Shown here in pieces: positions 40,481-48,775 of a DNA stretch of 64,000 bases. The DNA lies in the NCBI RefSeq assembly GCF_000717345.1, contig NZ_JNZA01000014.1:124001-188000 (forward strand), read 5' to 3'. Origin of the DNA: Streptomyces lydicus (lineage in GTDB: Bacteria; Actinomycetota; Actinomycetes; Streptomycetales; Streptomycetaceae). The position numbers and the translations under genes are program-made. Each line of letters begins with the position of its first letter. Within the stretch, counting starts at the first letter, position 1. The notes under the pieces are model-generated. The model was not told where the DNA came from. It made no database searches and saw only the letters and a program-made list of their open reading frames with translations.

Positions 40481-41874
40481 GACCTGAACTCATGGCCGCA
40501 CTCGGAGTGCCGCTTACCGCACTCGTCGTGGCACCGGCTGTGGTCGCGACCACCGTCATGCCGGCGGCCACAGGACCTGAACTCATGGCCGTGGTCGCGG
40601 TTACAACGACCGCACTCGTGGTCGCAGCTGTCGCATCCGTACTCGCCGTGCCCGTAGCCGTGCTTGTGGCCCTGGCCGTGTCCGTGCCCGTGGCCTTGGC
40701 CCTGGCCGTGCCCGTGCCCGTGGCCGTGTCCGTGGCCCTGGCCGTGCCCGTGCCCGTGCCCGTGCCCGTGGCCGTGGCCGTGGCCGTGGCCGTGGCCGTG
40801 GCCGTGGCCGTGATGGTGATGGTGCGGACCCCCACCCGGGCCGCCGGTCGTCGGGCCGCCGAGCAGACCACCCGTGATCGGACCGCCAAGGAGACCGCCG
40901 GTCGTCGGGCCGCCGAGCAGACCACCCGTGATCGGGCCGCCGAGCACGCCGCCGGTGCCGCCCGTCGCAGCCCCATTGGTGCCGCCCGTACCCCCAGTGG
41001 TGCCGCCCGTGCCGCCCGTCGTGCCCCCTGTGCCGGCCGTCGTGCTCGCGGTGGTACCACCTGTCACCGGGCCGGCGACGGTGCTTGTGGCGCCGCCCGT
41101 CGTCCCGGCGATCATGCCGCCTGTGACGGTCGAGCAGTCCTCTCGGGTAATGACGTTGTCGTCCAGCGTGGTCGAGCCGTTACGGGCCAGTGCCCGGCCG
41201 TCGATCGTCGCGCCGGTGGTCACCGAGATCGAGGTCAACGCCATGATCGTGCCCACGAAGGTGCTGTTCGTGCCAATCGTGGCGGAACTGCCCACCTGCC
41301 AGAAGACGTTGCACGGCGAGGCGCCGTTGATGAGAGACACCTTGCTTGCGGAGGCCGTTCTCAGCGTGGAACCGATCTGGAAGATCCAGACCGCGTTGGG
41401 GTCGCCGTGGGCGTCAAGCGTGAGGGTGCCCGTGATGTCAATCGACGACGAGGCTTTGTAGACGCCCGGGTTCAGGGTCATTCCACCGAGGTCTCCCGGC
41501 GAGGTGAGGGTCGCATCGGGAGCCTGGCCGGCAGCGTCGTTGTAAGCGATGGTCAGGTCGGACTGCGCCTGGAGCGCATTGGCGTCCGCGGCGTGGATTG
41601 TGCCGTTCACCGTGCCCGGAGGAAATCCGGTCACCGAGGACCCTGGACTCACGCCGAGATCCCCGTTGATGGTCGAGGGGCCGGTGTTCGTGACGCTCTG
41701 ACCGCCCAGTACCGCGTAACTGGTTGCCGTCCCGAGGTCAGGAGCTACGCCGATCGCGCTCGCGCGAGTCGGCATGAGTGTCATCCCAGCGACAACAAGT
41801 GCCACCGTGAGGACCGCGGCGGCCCAAGCGGTGGCTCCGCGCGAACGAGGCGCGGTGAAGACGTTCGGTTTCAT
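40378..41874 (-). CDS. Secreted DUF3494 (ice-binding-like) protein with Gly-His tract and His/Cys-rich tail
   Basis: The 498-residue protein has a signal peptide (cut near ASA). A DUF3494 beta-solenoid domain covers about residues 48-240: LGTATSYAVLGGQSVTNTGP, INGDLGVSPG, NPGVYKASSSIDITGTLTLD, WIFQIGSTL, NVFWQVGSSATIG, and ALARNGSTTLDDN, the known order in ice-binding/adhesin proteins. Next come Gly/Thr repeats (GGLLGGPTTGG units) and a poly-His plus Gly-His/Gly-Gln tract of about 70 residues. Two 31-residue tandem His/Cys repeats follow, and the protein ends GRSGRRDF. AAGGAG lies 12 bases before the ATG. It is probably a surface adhesin that binds metal ions; ice binding is doubtful. Confidence 0.87.
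   Translation of the reverse strand: MKPNVFTAPRSRGATAWAAAVLTVALVVAGMTLMPTRASAIGVAPDLGTATSYAVLGGQSVTNTGPSTINGDLGVSPGSSVTGFPPGTVNGTIHAADANALQAQSDLTIAYNDAAGQAPDATLTSPGDLGGMTLNPGVYKASSSIDITGTLTLDAHGDPNAVWIFQIGSTLRTASASKVSLINGASPCNVFWQVGSSATIGTNSTFVGTIMALTSISVTTGATIDGRALARNGSTTLDDNVITREDCSTVTGGMIAGTTGGATSTVAGPVTGGTTASTTAGTGGTTGGTGGTTGGTGGTNGAATGGTGGVLGGPITGGLLGGPTTGGLLGGPITGGLLGGPTTGGPGGGPHHHHHGHGHGHGHGHGHGHGHGHGHGHGQGHGHGHGHGHGQGQGHGHGHGQGHKHGYGHGEYGCDSCDHECGRCNRDHGHEFRSCGRRHDGGRDHSRCHDECGKRHSECGHEFRSCGRRHDGGREHSRCHDECGKRRSECGRSGRRDF
40401..40586. repeat. 93-bp tandem duplication inside the DUF3494 gene tail
   Basis: Two nearly identical 93-bp units (40401-40493 and 40494-40586) encode the doubled 31-residue block with HEFRSCGRRHDGG and SRCHDECGKR. 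The period is an exact multiple of three, so the frame is kept. The short paralogue has one copy only. Confidence 0.8.
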
Positions 41875-42858
41875 CGAGGCGCCCAACTCCTTCAAAAGGG
41901 TTCGGTCGACCTTGGGCAGGCGGCCGAAATCACTGATCCCCGAGGCACATAAAAAGCTTTACGAAAGAAGGGAACGCGCTTCACTTTCAGCCCTCCTGGA
42001 CGGAGAACGTGTGCGGGGAATATGCCGGTTTAATAGTAACCATAAGGGGATTGCGGCGATCCCTGAAAGGGGCACGACATTCGGGTGATTCCCCAAGGGG
42101 CAAGTTTCGGCAACCTCTAGCGATTTCCGGAAAAGCATTCTTGCGGATCGGGTGGTCTCCAAAAATGAAGAATGGCCGATCTGGATCTTCCAGCTTCCGG
42201 GAGGAGGGCGGCGGAAGATCAAGGGCTTGTCCCGAAATGATGACCGCCAGATCGTGGCAAGATCGGACGTCGAGCACAGCGTCCGGCCGGCTCAAAACGG
42301 GCTCGCCGACTTCAACGCGTCGCGCTCCCGTGCCTTGTCGGGCAAGAGTTGCGGGAGGATGGACACCGTGATGGTCTTCGCCTTCTCCGTCTCGATGAGC
42401 TGAGCGATATCGGCGAGAATTCCCACTCCTGTTCCCTGACCCGGAGCGCCTCCGTCGGCAGGCTCGTCGCCTGCTCCTTCTCCCGCTGTTCCGCACAGTC
42501 CGCGGGGCGCGAATTGCGAGATCAGCGGCCGCGTCCCCGGTCAGCGGGCGGGTGTCGTGCTCGCGTGGATCATCTCCCCGTGGAGCGTCGAGCCGCCGGG
42601 GGGTGGCGGGAGGGCCAGGTCCTCGATTCCTGACCGCGGCCCGGCCGGGGTGAACAGGGGCTTTCCGTGAGGGAGCGGCTGCCGGCCGGCTCCCTTTCGT
42701 CGTATGTATGCGCTGCCTCACACGTGTTTCGGCCAATCCCGTTCCGAGTGTTCCGCAGGTGCTTACCACCGAGTAAAAACCGGCGGTAACAGCGGTCACA
42801 GTGGCGACGGCGGTAGCGGCGGGGCCAGTGGTTCCGCCGGACCGGAGGGGAGGCCCCA
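41875..42858. other. 984-bp region without a supported gene, locally lower in GC
   Basis: No convincing gene was found. The part from about 41940 to 42300 is clearly poorer in GC than its surroundings and lies upstream of the leftward DUF3494 gene, so it probably carries a long leader or regulatory DNA. On the minus strand at about 42290-42500 a frame without a clear start reads ... GTGVGILADIAQLIETEKA and stops at SASPF; it may be a gene remnant. The rightmost 150 bases hold the promoter of the SGNH gene. Confidence 0.5.
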
Positions 42859-44418
42859 ATGGCGCGTGCGAGACGTGGGTGGCGGGCGAGGGCGGGGGTC
42901 GCGGCCTCGGCCGTGGCCCTGACGGCGATGATCAGTACCGCGGCGGGCGGGACGGGCGTCGCCACCGCCGCGACCCCCGCCGCCCCGGCAGGCACGGGCG
43001 GCACGCCCCGTGCCGCCACGCCCCTCTCTCCCGAGCTGGAGAAGATCCGGGCGCGGGAGGCGGTGGCCCTGTACGGGGACGCGGCCGAGCGGCCCCTCGC
43101 GGAGCGGAAGACCTCGTTGATCTCGCTGGGCGACAGCGAGATCTCGGGCGAGGGCGTCGGGACGTACGAGCCGGGGACCGACGGGCCCACCAACTGGTGT
43201 CACCGGTCGCCGGACTCGGCGATCCACCGGACCGGGATCGCGGCGGACGTGACGTACAACGTCGCCTGCTCGGGGGCGTACAGCGGCAACATCGTCCTCG
43301 GGGGCAGCAAGCAGTACGCCGACGAGCTGGTGCAGAGCGACAGCCTGGCGATCAAGGCCCGCAACACCCGGCTGAAGATGGTGCTGCTGGTCGCGGGCGC
43401 CAATGACGATCTCCAGTTCGGGCCGGTGATGACGGACTGCGTGGAGCGCTGGTTCCTGCTCCAGGGCACCTGCGAGACGAAGTACCAGCCGGGCTGGCAG
43501 GCGCGGGTCGACGGGCTGGGGCCCAAGATCGAGCGGACCGTCGGCGATCTGCGGACCGTGATGCGGGACGCGGGCTACGCGGACGGCGACTACCGGCTCG
43601 TGGTGATGTCGTACCCGAGCCCGATCGGGCCGGACGTGGAGGACAACCCGCACTACCCGGGGAAGCTGCCGGGCGGCTGCACCGGCTACACCTCCGATGC
43701 GGCGTGGGGACGCAACGCCGCGGTGCCGGCCTTCGAGAAGGGCGTGCGGGCGGCCGCGCGGGAGGCGGGAGCGACGTACCTCGACTCCTCGCGGCTGTTC
43801 CACGGGCACGAGGTGTGCATGGAGGACACCTGGGCCCGCGGGCTGTACGTGAACCTCACCAACCCCTTCCCGCCGGACGCCAATTCGGTGCGGCAGTCGT
43901 TCCACCCCAACGCGCGCGGGCACGGTGCGTTCGCCGCCTGCCTGACCCAGCTGTACGCGGCGCCGGGGCTGCGGGAGGCGTCCTGCGCGGACCCCGCGAG
44001 CACCGGGCGGCCGACGCTGTACGCGGGGGCCTGGGACGACGCGTACCGGCCGCTGAAGAACGCCGGCACGGGCAGCTGCGTCGACGCGACCGGCGGCGCG
44101 AGCCGCAACGGCACCGCGGTCATCGGCTGGGACTGCAACGGGCAGCGCAACCAGGACTGGTGGTACGACGACGGTCAGCGGTCGGTGCACGTGGGGCTGA
44201 GCCAGGACCGGTGCCTGGATGTGCCGGGCGGACGGTACGAGGCGGGCGCGGCGCTGGTGCTGTGGAACTGCTCGGGCGCGGGCAACCAGCAGTTCGTGCG
44301 GGCCGGCGGGGTGCTGCGGCCCGCGGCCGCGCCGTCGCTGTGCCTGACGCTGGGCGGGGCGAAGGAGCCGCTCAGGCTGCGGGCCTGCGACGGGTCGGCC
44401 GGCCAGCGGTTCGCGTAG
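42859..44418 (+). CDS. Secreted SGNH/GDSL hydrolase with ricin-type lectin domain
   Basis: The 519-residue protein has a ribosome site GGAGGGGAGG and a signal peptide with a basic start, cut near ATAA. The catalytic domain spans about residues 80-375. Block I is LISLGDSEISGEG with the nucleophile Ser; the Asn block is VAGANDD; the Ser/His block is SFHPNARGHGAFA with the catalytic His. The C-terminal 125 residues form a ricin B-type beta-trefoil with QxW-like repeats (NGQRNQDWWYDD, GNQQFVRAG, AGQRFA). It is likely an extracellular esterase or lipase acting on polysaccharide- or glycan-bound acyl groups, with the trefoil targeting it. The divergent DUF3494 region lies upstream. Confidence 0.92.
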   Translation: MARARRGWRARAGVAASAVALTAMISTAAGGTGVATAATPAAPAGTGGTPRAATPLSPELEKIRAREAVALYGDAAERPLAERKTSLISLGDSEISGEGVGTYEPGTDGPTNWCHRSPDSAIHRTGIAADVTYNVACSGAYSGNIVLGGSKQYADELVQSDSLAIKARNTRLKMVLLVAGANDDLQFGPVMTDCVERWFLLQGTCETKYQPGWQARVDGLGPKIERTVGDLRTVMRDAGYADGDYRLVVMSYPSPIGPDVEDNPHYPGKLPGGCTGYTSDAAWGRNAAVPAFEKGVRAAAREAGATYLDSSRLFHGHEVCMEDTWARGLYVNLTNPFPPDANSVRQSFHPNARGHGAFAACLTQLYAAPGLREASCADPASTGRPTLYAGAWDDAYRPLKNAGTGSCVDATGGASRNGTAVIGWDCNGQRNQDWWYDDGQRSVHVGLSQDRCLDVPGGRYEAGAALVLWNCSGAGNQQFVRAGGVLRPAAAPSLCLTLGGAKEPLRLRACDGSAGQRFA

Positions 44419-44455
44419 CCGCCGCGCGGCGGGCAGCGGGAGCGGCCGTACGCCG

Positions 44456-44495
44456 AGGGGCCCGTCCGGGAGCCGAGTGCTCCGGGACGGGCCCC
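44456..44495. terminator. Hairpin terminator between convergent genes
   Basis: Arms AGGGGCCCGTCC (44456-44467) and GGACGGGCCCCT (44484-44495) are perfect, and the inner bases GGGAG/CTCC can extend the pairing. It separates the SGNH hydrolase gene from the leftward Yip1-like gene. Confidence 0.75.
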
Positions 44496-44515
44496 TAGGC
44501 GTGGCCGGGCAGGGC

Positions 44516-45463
44516 CTACAGCGTGCCGAGCTTGAGCAGGCCGAGCAGGGCGACCAGCTGGATCGCGGAGGCGCCCAGGGCCTTGGGCCACGGCAGGTCG
44601 TGCGACTTGCTGACCATGGACGTCAGCAGGTAGCCGCAGGCCAGCCAGGTCAGCCAGCCCAGCACCTGGACGAGGGTGGAGTCGCCGCCGAGGAACATCG
44701 CGAACAGCAGCCGGGGCGTGTCCGAGATGTTCATGATCAGCATGGACAGGCCGATGGTCGGCTGCCAGGCGCCGTCGCCACCGAGCTGGCGGGCCATGGT
44801 GTGGGTGACCGCGCCCAGGATCAGGCTGCCGACGATGAACATCACGGCGGTGATCAGCACCCAGGGGATGCTGTTGGAGAGCGTGGCGTTCAGCACGTCC
44901 TCGCGCGCCTTGTCGAAGCCGAAGACCGCGAGCAGGCCGTAGACGAAGGTGACGACGAGCGCCGGGCCCCAGACCGTGTGGTCCCGCATCTGCCAGAACG
45001 TGGCGTCGGGGCGCAGCACGATGCCGGACAGCAGCTGCTTCCAGTGCAGCCGGGGGCCGGCCGGCGGGGCGGCGGACTGGCCGGCGCGGTAGGTGCCGCC
45101 GTCCGCGTACGCACCGTCACCGGCGCCGTACTGGTCGGGCTGCTGCCCGTAGGCGTCCGGGCCCTCGCCGATGCTGAACTGCCGTGTGCTGCCGGGGTTG
45201 TTGTCGCCGCCGTACGGCGCGTACGACGCCTGCGCGGGCTCGTAGCCGCCGTCACCGAAGTACTCGGGCTCGCCGTGCCGGCCGTGCGGTGGCGCCTGCG
45301 GTGCGCCGCCGTAGTTCGGCGGGGCCTGCCACTGCCCGTGCGGCGGCGGGGGCTGCTGTCCGTACGGCCCTTGCTGCCCGTACGGTGCCTGCTGCCCCTG
45401 GCCCTGCTGTCCGTTCTGCGCGGGGCGGGCATCCCGTCCGCGACCCATCCTGAATCCAGCCAC
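44516..45463 (-). CDS. Yip1-domain membrane protein with Gln/Pro/Tyr-rich N-terminus
   Basis: The 315-residue protein starts at a GTG; an in-frame ATG lies five codons later. The first 140 residues are low complexity, rich in Gln, Gly, Pro and Tyr (PYGQQ repeats). The rest has five membrane segments: WGPALVVTFVYGLLAVFGF, VLITAVMFIVGSLILGAVTH, IGLSMLIMNISDTPRLLF, LGWLTWLACGYLLTSMV and ASAIQLVALLGLLKLG. This arrangement fits the bacterial Yip1 family. The function in bacteria is not known. The Pro/Gln/Tyr-rich N-terminus is typical of Streptomyces membrane proteins and may form protein contacts in the cytoplasm. Confidence 0.85.
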   Translation of the reverse strand: MAGFRMGRGRDARPAQNGQQGQGQQAPYGQQGPYGQQPPPPHGQWQAPPNYGGAPQAPPHGRHGEPEYFGDGGYEPAQASYAPYGGDNNPGSTRQFSIGEGPDAYGQQPDQYGAGDGAYADGGTYRAGQSAAPPAGPRLHWKQLLSGIVLRPDATFWQMRDHTVWGPALVVTFVYGLLAVFGFDKAREDVLNATLSNSIPWVLITAVMFIVGSLILGAVTHTMARQLGGDGAWQPTIGLSMLIMNISDTPRLLFAMFLGGDSTLVQVLGWLTWLACGYLLTSMVSKSHDLPWPKALGASAIQLVALLGLLKLGTL

Positions 45464-45546
45464 GCCTTCGAAAGTACCTGGTCCGCGGCGAACGGGTGGC
45501 CGAGCCGGCGACCGGGGCGGGGTTTGCTGCTGACCTGTGACATCCC

Positions 45547-46044
45547 CTAGGGGGATTCCGGAGGGGCGGCGGCCCCGGGGGACGGCGTCCAGCGCAGGGT
45601 GAGTTCCGGGAGGTGCTCCATGTTGCCGCTGCCGTCGTCGGTGGCCACCACGCGGAATCCGTGGTGGGCGTAGAACGCCCGGGCCTCGGCGTTGAGTTGG
45701 AAGACGTGCAGGGTGAGCCCGTCCGGGCGGTGCCGCCGCACCTCGGTGAGGAGGCGGGTGCCGATGCCGGTGCGCCGGACGTCCGGGCGGAGGTAGAGCT
45801 GGTCGAGCAGCTCGCCCCGCACGGCGGCGTAGCCGAGGACCTCGGGGCCACGGACCGCGACGAGGGTGTGGCTCTCGGGCAGCACGATCTCGCGGATCCA
45901 GTGGGTGACCTCGTCGTGGGTACGGCGCTGGGGCGGCAGATAGGGCATGGTGGCCCGCCGTGAGTCCTGGTGGACGGCGGCGATCGCGGGGGCGTCGGCG
46001 GGGCGGGCCGGGCGGATGGTGACGGGGTCCGGAGCCGTGGTCAT
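45547..46044 (-). CDS. GNAT-family N-acetyltransferase
   Basis: From the ATG at 46044 the protein has 165 residues. It shows the GNAT order: TIRPARPADAPAIAAVHQ (motif C/D start), TLVAVRGPEVLGYAAV, QLYLRPDVRRTGIGTRLLTEV (motif A, acetyl-CoA-binding R/QxxGxG/A), and NAEARAFYAHHGFRVVATD (motif B). An extra Pro/Ala tail ends the protein. The acetyl acceptor is unknown. The gene lies alone on the minus strand between the Yip1-like gene and the Fe-S oxidoreductase gene. Confidence 0.92.
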   Translation of the reverse strand: MTTAPDPVTIRPARPADAPAIAAVHQDSRRATMPYLPPQRRTHDEVTHWIREIVLPESHTLVAVRGPEVLGYAAVRGELLDQLYLRPDVRRTGIGTRLLTEVRRHRPDGLTLHVFQLNAEARAFYAHHGFRVVATDDGSGNMEHLPELTLRWTPSPGAAAPPESP

Positions 46045-46127
46045 GCCGTCATGGTCGGGCGGACCCGGCGCGCCGGGCAACCGGATTTCCGGTGCGGGCG
46101 GGGGCCTGCCGGCAGGGGCGGGAACGG

Positions 46128-46164
46128 CGACGGCCGGTCCCCTGTGACAGGGGACCGGCCGTCG
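46128..46164. terminator. Strong hairpin terminator
   Basis: Perfect 17-bp arms (CGACGGCCGGTCCCCTG at 46128-46144 and its complement at 46148-46164) enclose a three-base loop. It lies 35 bp beyond the stop of the leftward Fe-S oxidoreductase gene. Confidence 0.8.
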
Positions 46165-46199
46165 CGCAACGCCCGTACGGAGGCGGCTGCTTCACCGAC

Positions 46200-48467
46200 T
46201 CACTTCACCGGCTCCGGCTCCGGGGCGTCCTCGGACTCCTCGTCGTCCGCCGGGTCGGCCGGGGTCTTGACGGAGTCCAGCAGCAGCTGGGCCACGTCGA
46301 CGACCTGGATGGACTCCTTCGCCTTGCCGTCGTTCTTCTTGCCGTTGACCGAGTCGGTCAGCATGACGAGGCAGAAGGGGCAGGCCGTGGAGACGATGTC
46401 GGGGTTGAGGGAGAGGGCCTCGTCGACGCGCTCGTTGTTGATGCGCTTGCCGATGCGCTCCTCCATCCACATCCGGGCACCACCGGCGCCACAGCAGAAG
46501 CCGCGCTCCTTGTGGCGGTGCATCTCCTCGTTCCGCAGGCCCGGCACCTTGGCGATGATCTCGCGCGGCGGCGTGTAGACCTTGTTGTGGCGGCCCAGGT
46601 AGCAGGGGTCGTGGTACGTGATCAGACCCTCGACCGGCGTGACGGGGATGAGCTTGCCCTCGTCGATCAGGTGCTGGAGCAGCTGGGTGTGGTGGATGAC
46701 CTCGAACTCGCCGCCCAGCTGCGGGTACTCGTTCGCGATGGTGTTGAAGCAGTGCGGGCAGGTCGCGACGATCTTCTTCTTGGCCTTGGGCTTCTTGGTG
46801 GACTCGTCCTCGCTGTCCTCGCCGAAGGCCATGTTCAGCATCTCGACGTTCTGCTGGCCGAGCTGCTGGAAGAGGAACTCGTTGCCCAGCCGGCGGGCCG
46901 AGTCACCGGTGCACGCCTCGTCGCCGCCCATGATCGCGAACTTGACGCCCGCGATGTGCAGCAGCTCGGCGAACGCCTTGGTGGTCTTCTTGGCGCGGTC
47001 CTCCAGGGCGCCGGCGCAGCCGACCCAGTAGAGGTAGTCGACCTCGGTGAGGTCCTCGACGTCCTTGCCGACGACCGGGATCTCGAAGTCGACCTCCTTG
47101 GTCCAGGCGAGGCGCTGCTTCTTGGCCAGACCCCAGGGGTTCCCCTTCTTCTCCAGGTTCTTGAGCATCGTGCCCGCCTCGGACGGGAACGAGGACTCGA
47201 TCATGACCTGGTAGCGGCGCATGTCGACGATGTGGTCGACGTGCTCGATGTCGACCGGGCACTGCTCGACGCAGGCGCCGCAGGTGGTGCAGGACCACAG
47301 GACGTCGGGGTCGATGACGCCGTTCTCCTCCAGCGTGCCGACCAGCGGGCGCTCGGCCTCGGCGAGCGCGGACGCCGGGACGTCCGCCAGCTGCTCCTCG
47401 GTCGCCTGCTCCTCGCCCTCCATCGACTTGCCGCCGCCGGCGAGCAGGTACGGGGCCTTGGCGTGCGCGTGGTCGCGCAGCGCCATGATCATCAGCTTCG
47501 GCGAGAGGGGCTTGCCGGTGTTCCAGGCGGGGCACTGCGACTGGCAGCGGCCGCACTCGGTGCAGGTGGAGAAGTCGAGCAGGCCCTTCCAGGAGAAGTG
47601 CTCGATCTGCGAGACGCCGAACTGGTCGTCCTCGCCCGGGTCCTCGAAGTCGATCGGCTTGCCCGCGGAGGTCATCGGCTGCAGCGCGCCGAGCGCCACG
47701 TCGCCGTCCGACTCGCGCTTGAACCAGATGTTGGGGAAGGCCAGGAAGCGGTGCCAGGCGACGCCCATGTCCGTCTTCAGCGCGACCGTGATCATCCAGA
47801 TGAAGGACGTCGCGATCTTGATCAGCGCGAAGAGGTAGGTCAGGAACTGGAGGGTGCCGACGCTCAGCCCCTTGAGGGCCGCGACCAGCGGGTACGAGGC
47901 GAAGAACGACGCCTCGTAGCTGTCGACGTGGTGCTGGGCGCCCTCCAGCGCGTGCAGCGTCACGATGCAGATGCCGACGATGAGGATGACGGCCTCGACG
48001 AAGTACGCCTGGCCGAAGTTGGAGCCGGTGAAGCGGGACTTGCGGCCTGCCTTGCCGGGCTTGCTCAGCTGGCGGATGACGATCAGGGTCAGGATGCCCA
48101 GCGTCGTCATCAGGCCGAGGAACTCGACGAAGACGTTGTACGGCGCCCAGTCGCCGATGATCGGGAGCAGCCAGTCGGCCTGGAAGAGCTGGCCGATGGC
48201 GTTGACGATCGTCAGCAGCAGCGAGAAGAAGCCCACCGCCACGAACCAGTGCGCGACGCCGACGACGCCCCAGCGGTTCATCCGGGTGTGGCCGAGGAAC
48301 TCCTTGACCACCGTGACCGTGCGTTGCCCGGGATTGTCGGTCCGGGTGCCGGCGGGTACGGGCTGGCCGAGCCGTACGGAACGGTAGATCTGCAGGATGG
48401 CACGGCCGAACAGCGCGACGCCGACCGCGATTAGGACCAGCGACACGATGATCGCGGCGAGTTGCAT
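46200..48467 (-). CDS. Membrane-bound Fe-S oxidoreductase (HdrD/GlpC-like, CCG domains)
   Basis: From the ATG at 48467 (GAGGAG upstream) the protein has 755 residues. About six membrane segments occupy residues 1-250 in the style of a NarI/HdrE-like cytochrome-b subunit. Two 4Fe-4S ferredoxin motifs follow (CTECGRCQSQCPAW and CTTCGACVEQCPVD). Two cysteine-rich CCG domains come after: one with VGCAGALEDR and CPHCFNTIANEYP, and one with YHDPCYLGRHN and RGFCCGAGGARMW. This fusion is common in actinobacteria and probably passes electrons between the membrane quinone pool and a soluble donor such as an acyl-CoA dehydrogenase/ETF. The C-terminus is acidic. Confidence 0.92.
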   Translation of the reverse strand: MQLAAIIVSLVLIAVGVALFGRAILQIYRSVRLGQPVPAGTRTDNPGQRTVTVVKEFLGHTRMNRWGVVGVAHWFVAVGFFSLLLTIVNAIGQLFQADWLLPIIGDWAPYNVFVEFLGLMTTLGILTLIVIRQLSKPGKAGRKSRFTGSNFGQAYFVEAVILIVGICIVTLHALEGAQHHVDSYEASFFASYPLVAALKGLSVGTLQFLTYLFALIKIATSFIWMITVALKTDMGVAWHRFLAFPNIWFKRESDGDVALGALQPMTSAGKPIDFEDPGEDDQFGVSQIEHFSWKGLLDFSTCTECGRCQSQCPAWNTGKPLSPKLMIMALRDHAHAKAPYLLAGGGKSMEGEEQATEEQLADVPASALAEAERPLVGTLEENGVIDPDVLWSCTTCGACVEQCPVDIEHVDHIVDMRRYQVMIESSFPSEAGTMLKNLEKKGNPWGLAKKQRLAWTKEVDFEIPVVGKDVEDLTEVDYLYWVGCAGALEDRAKKTTKAFAELLHIAGVKFAIMGGDEACTGDSARRLGNEFLFQQLGQQNVEMLNMAFGEDSEDESTKKPKAKKKIVATCPHCFNTIANEYPQLGGEFEVIHHTQLLQHLIDEGKLIPVTPVEGLITYHDPCYLGRHNKVYTPPREIIAKVPGLRNEEMHRHKERGFCCGAGGARMWMEERIGKRINNERVDEALSLNPDIVSTACPFCLVMLTDSVNGKKNDGKAKESIQVVDVAQLLLDSVKTPADPADDEESEDAPEPEPVK

Positions 48468-48684
48468 TGGGGGCTCCTCGAACCTGCGCGAGCGGAAGAA
48501 CGGAGAAAGCTGAGCGGACTCAGCGGAACTACTAAGCAGTAACTTTTTTGGTCTGCGGCTGAGGTTACCCATTCTCCCCGGCCCCATGAAGCCGCCCGGC
48601 CGGTGATCTGTGTCGCGCAGGCAACCCTGCGCGGGGCCGGACACGTCTTCGTTGCGGCTGGGTGACGATAAGGGCGACATAAAA

Positions 48685-48705
48685 GTTGAGTGGACACGAC
48701 TCAGC
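48685..48705 (+). promoter_or_regulatory. HAIR motif (HspR operator), distal copy
   Basis: GTTGAGT-N7-ACTCAGC fits the HspR-associated inverted repeat CTTGAGT-N7-ACTCAAG with three end mismatches. TTGACA at 48710 just after it may be the -35 of the dnaK promoter. Confidence 0.8.
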
Positions 48706-48736
48706 TCTGTTGACAGGTTTTTCCCGGTGCTGCACT

Positions 48737-48757
48737 CTTGAGCCTGTTCCACTCAAG
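48737..48757 (+). promoter_or_regulatory. HAIR motif (HspR operator), proximal copy
   Basis: CTTGAGC-N7-ACTCAAG matches the HAIR consensus at all but one arm position. It lies 18 bp upstream of the dnaK start codon, with the ribosome site GGAGGA at 48764 between, so bound HspR would block transcription start or early elongation. Confidence 0.9.
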
Positions 48758-48775
48758 TCAGCTGGAGGAATTGAA

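Larger units (their letters stand above)
48468..48775. other. Intergenic region between the Fe-S oxidoreductase and dnaK genes
   Basis: These 308 bases hold the leftward promoter of the Fe-S oxidoreductase gene (with an AT-rich stretch near 48535-48555) and the heat-shock promoter of dnaK with two HAIR operators. No gene was found. Confidence 0.7.

Noticed and set aside
40750..40860. CRISPR-like or satellite array from the short GTGGCC/GTGCCC repeats
   Set aside because: The period is six bases and in frame with a Gly-His tract; there are no spacers.
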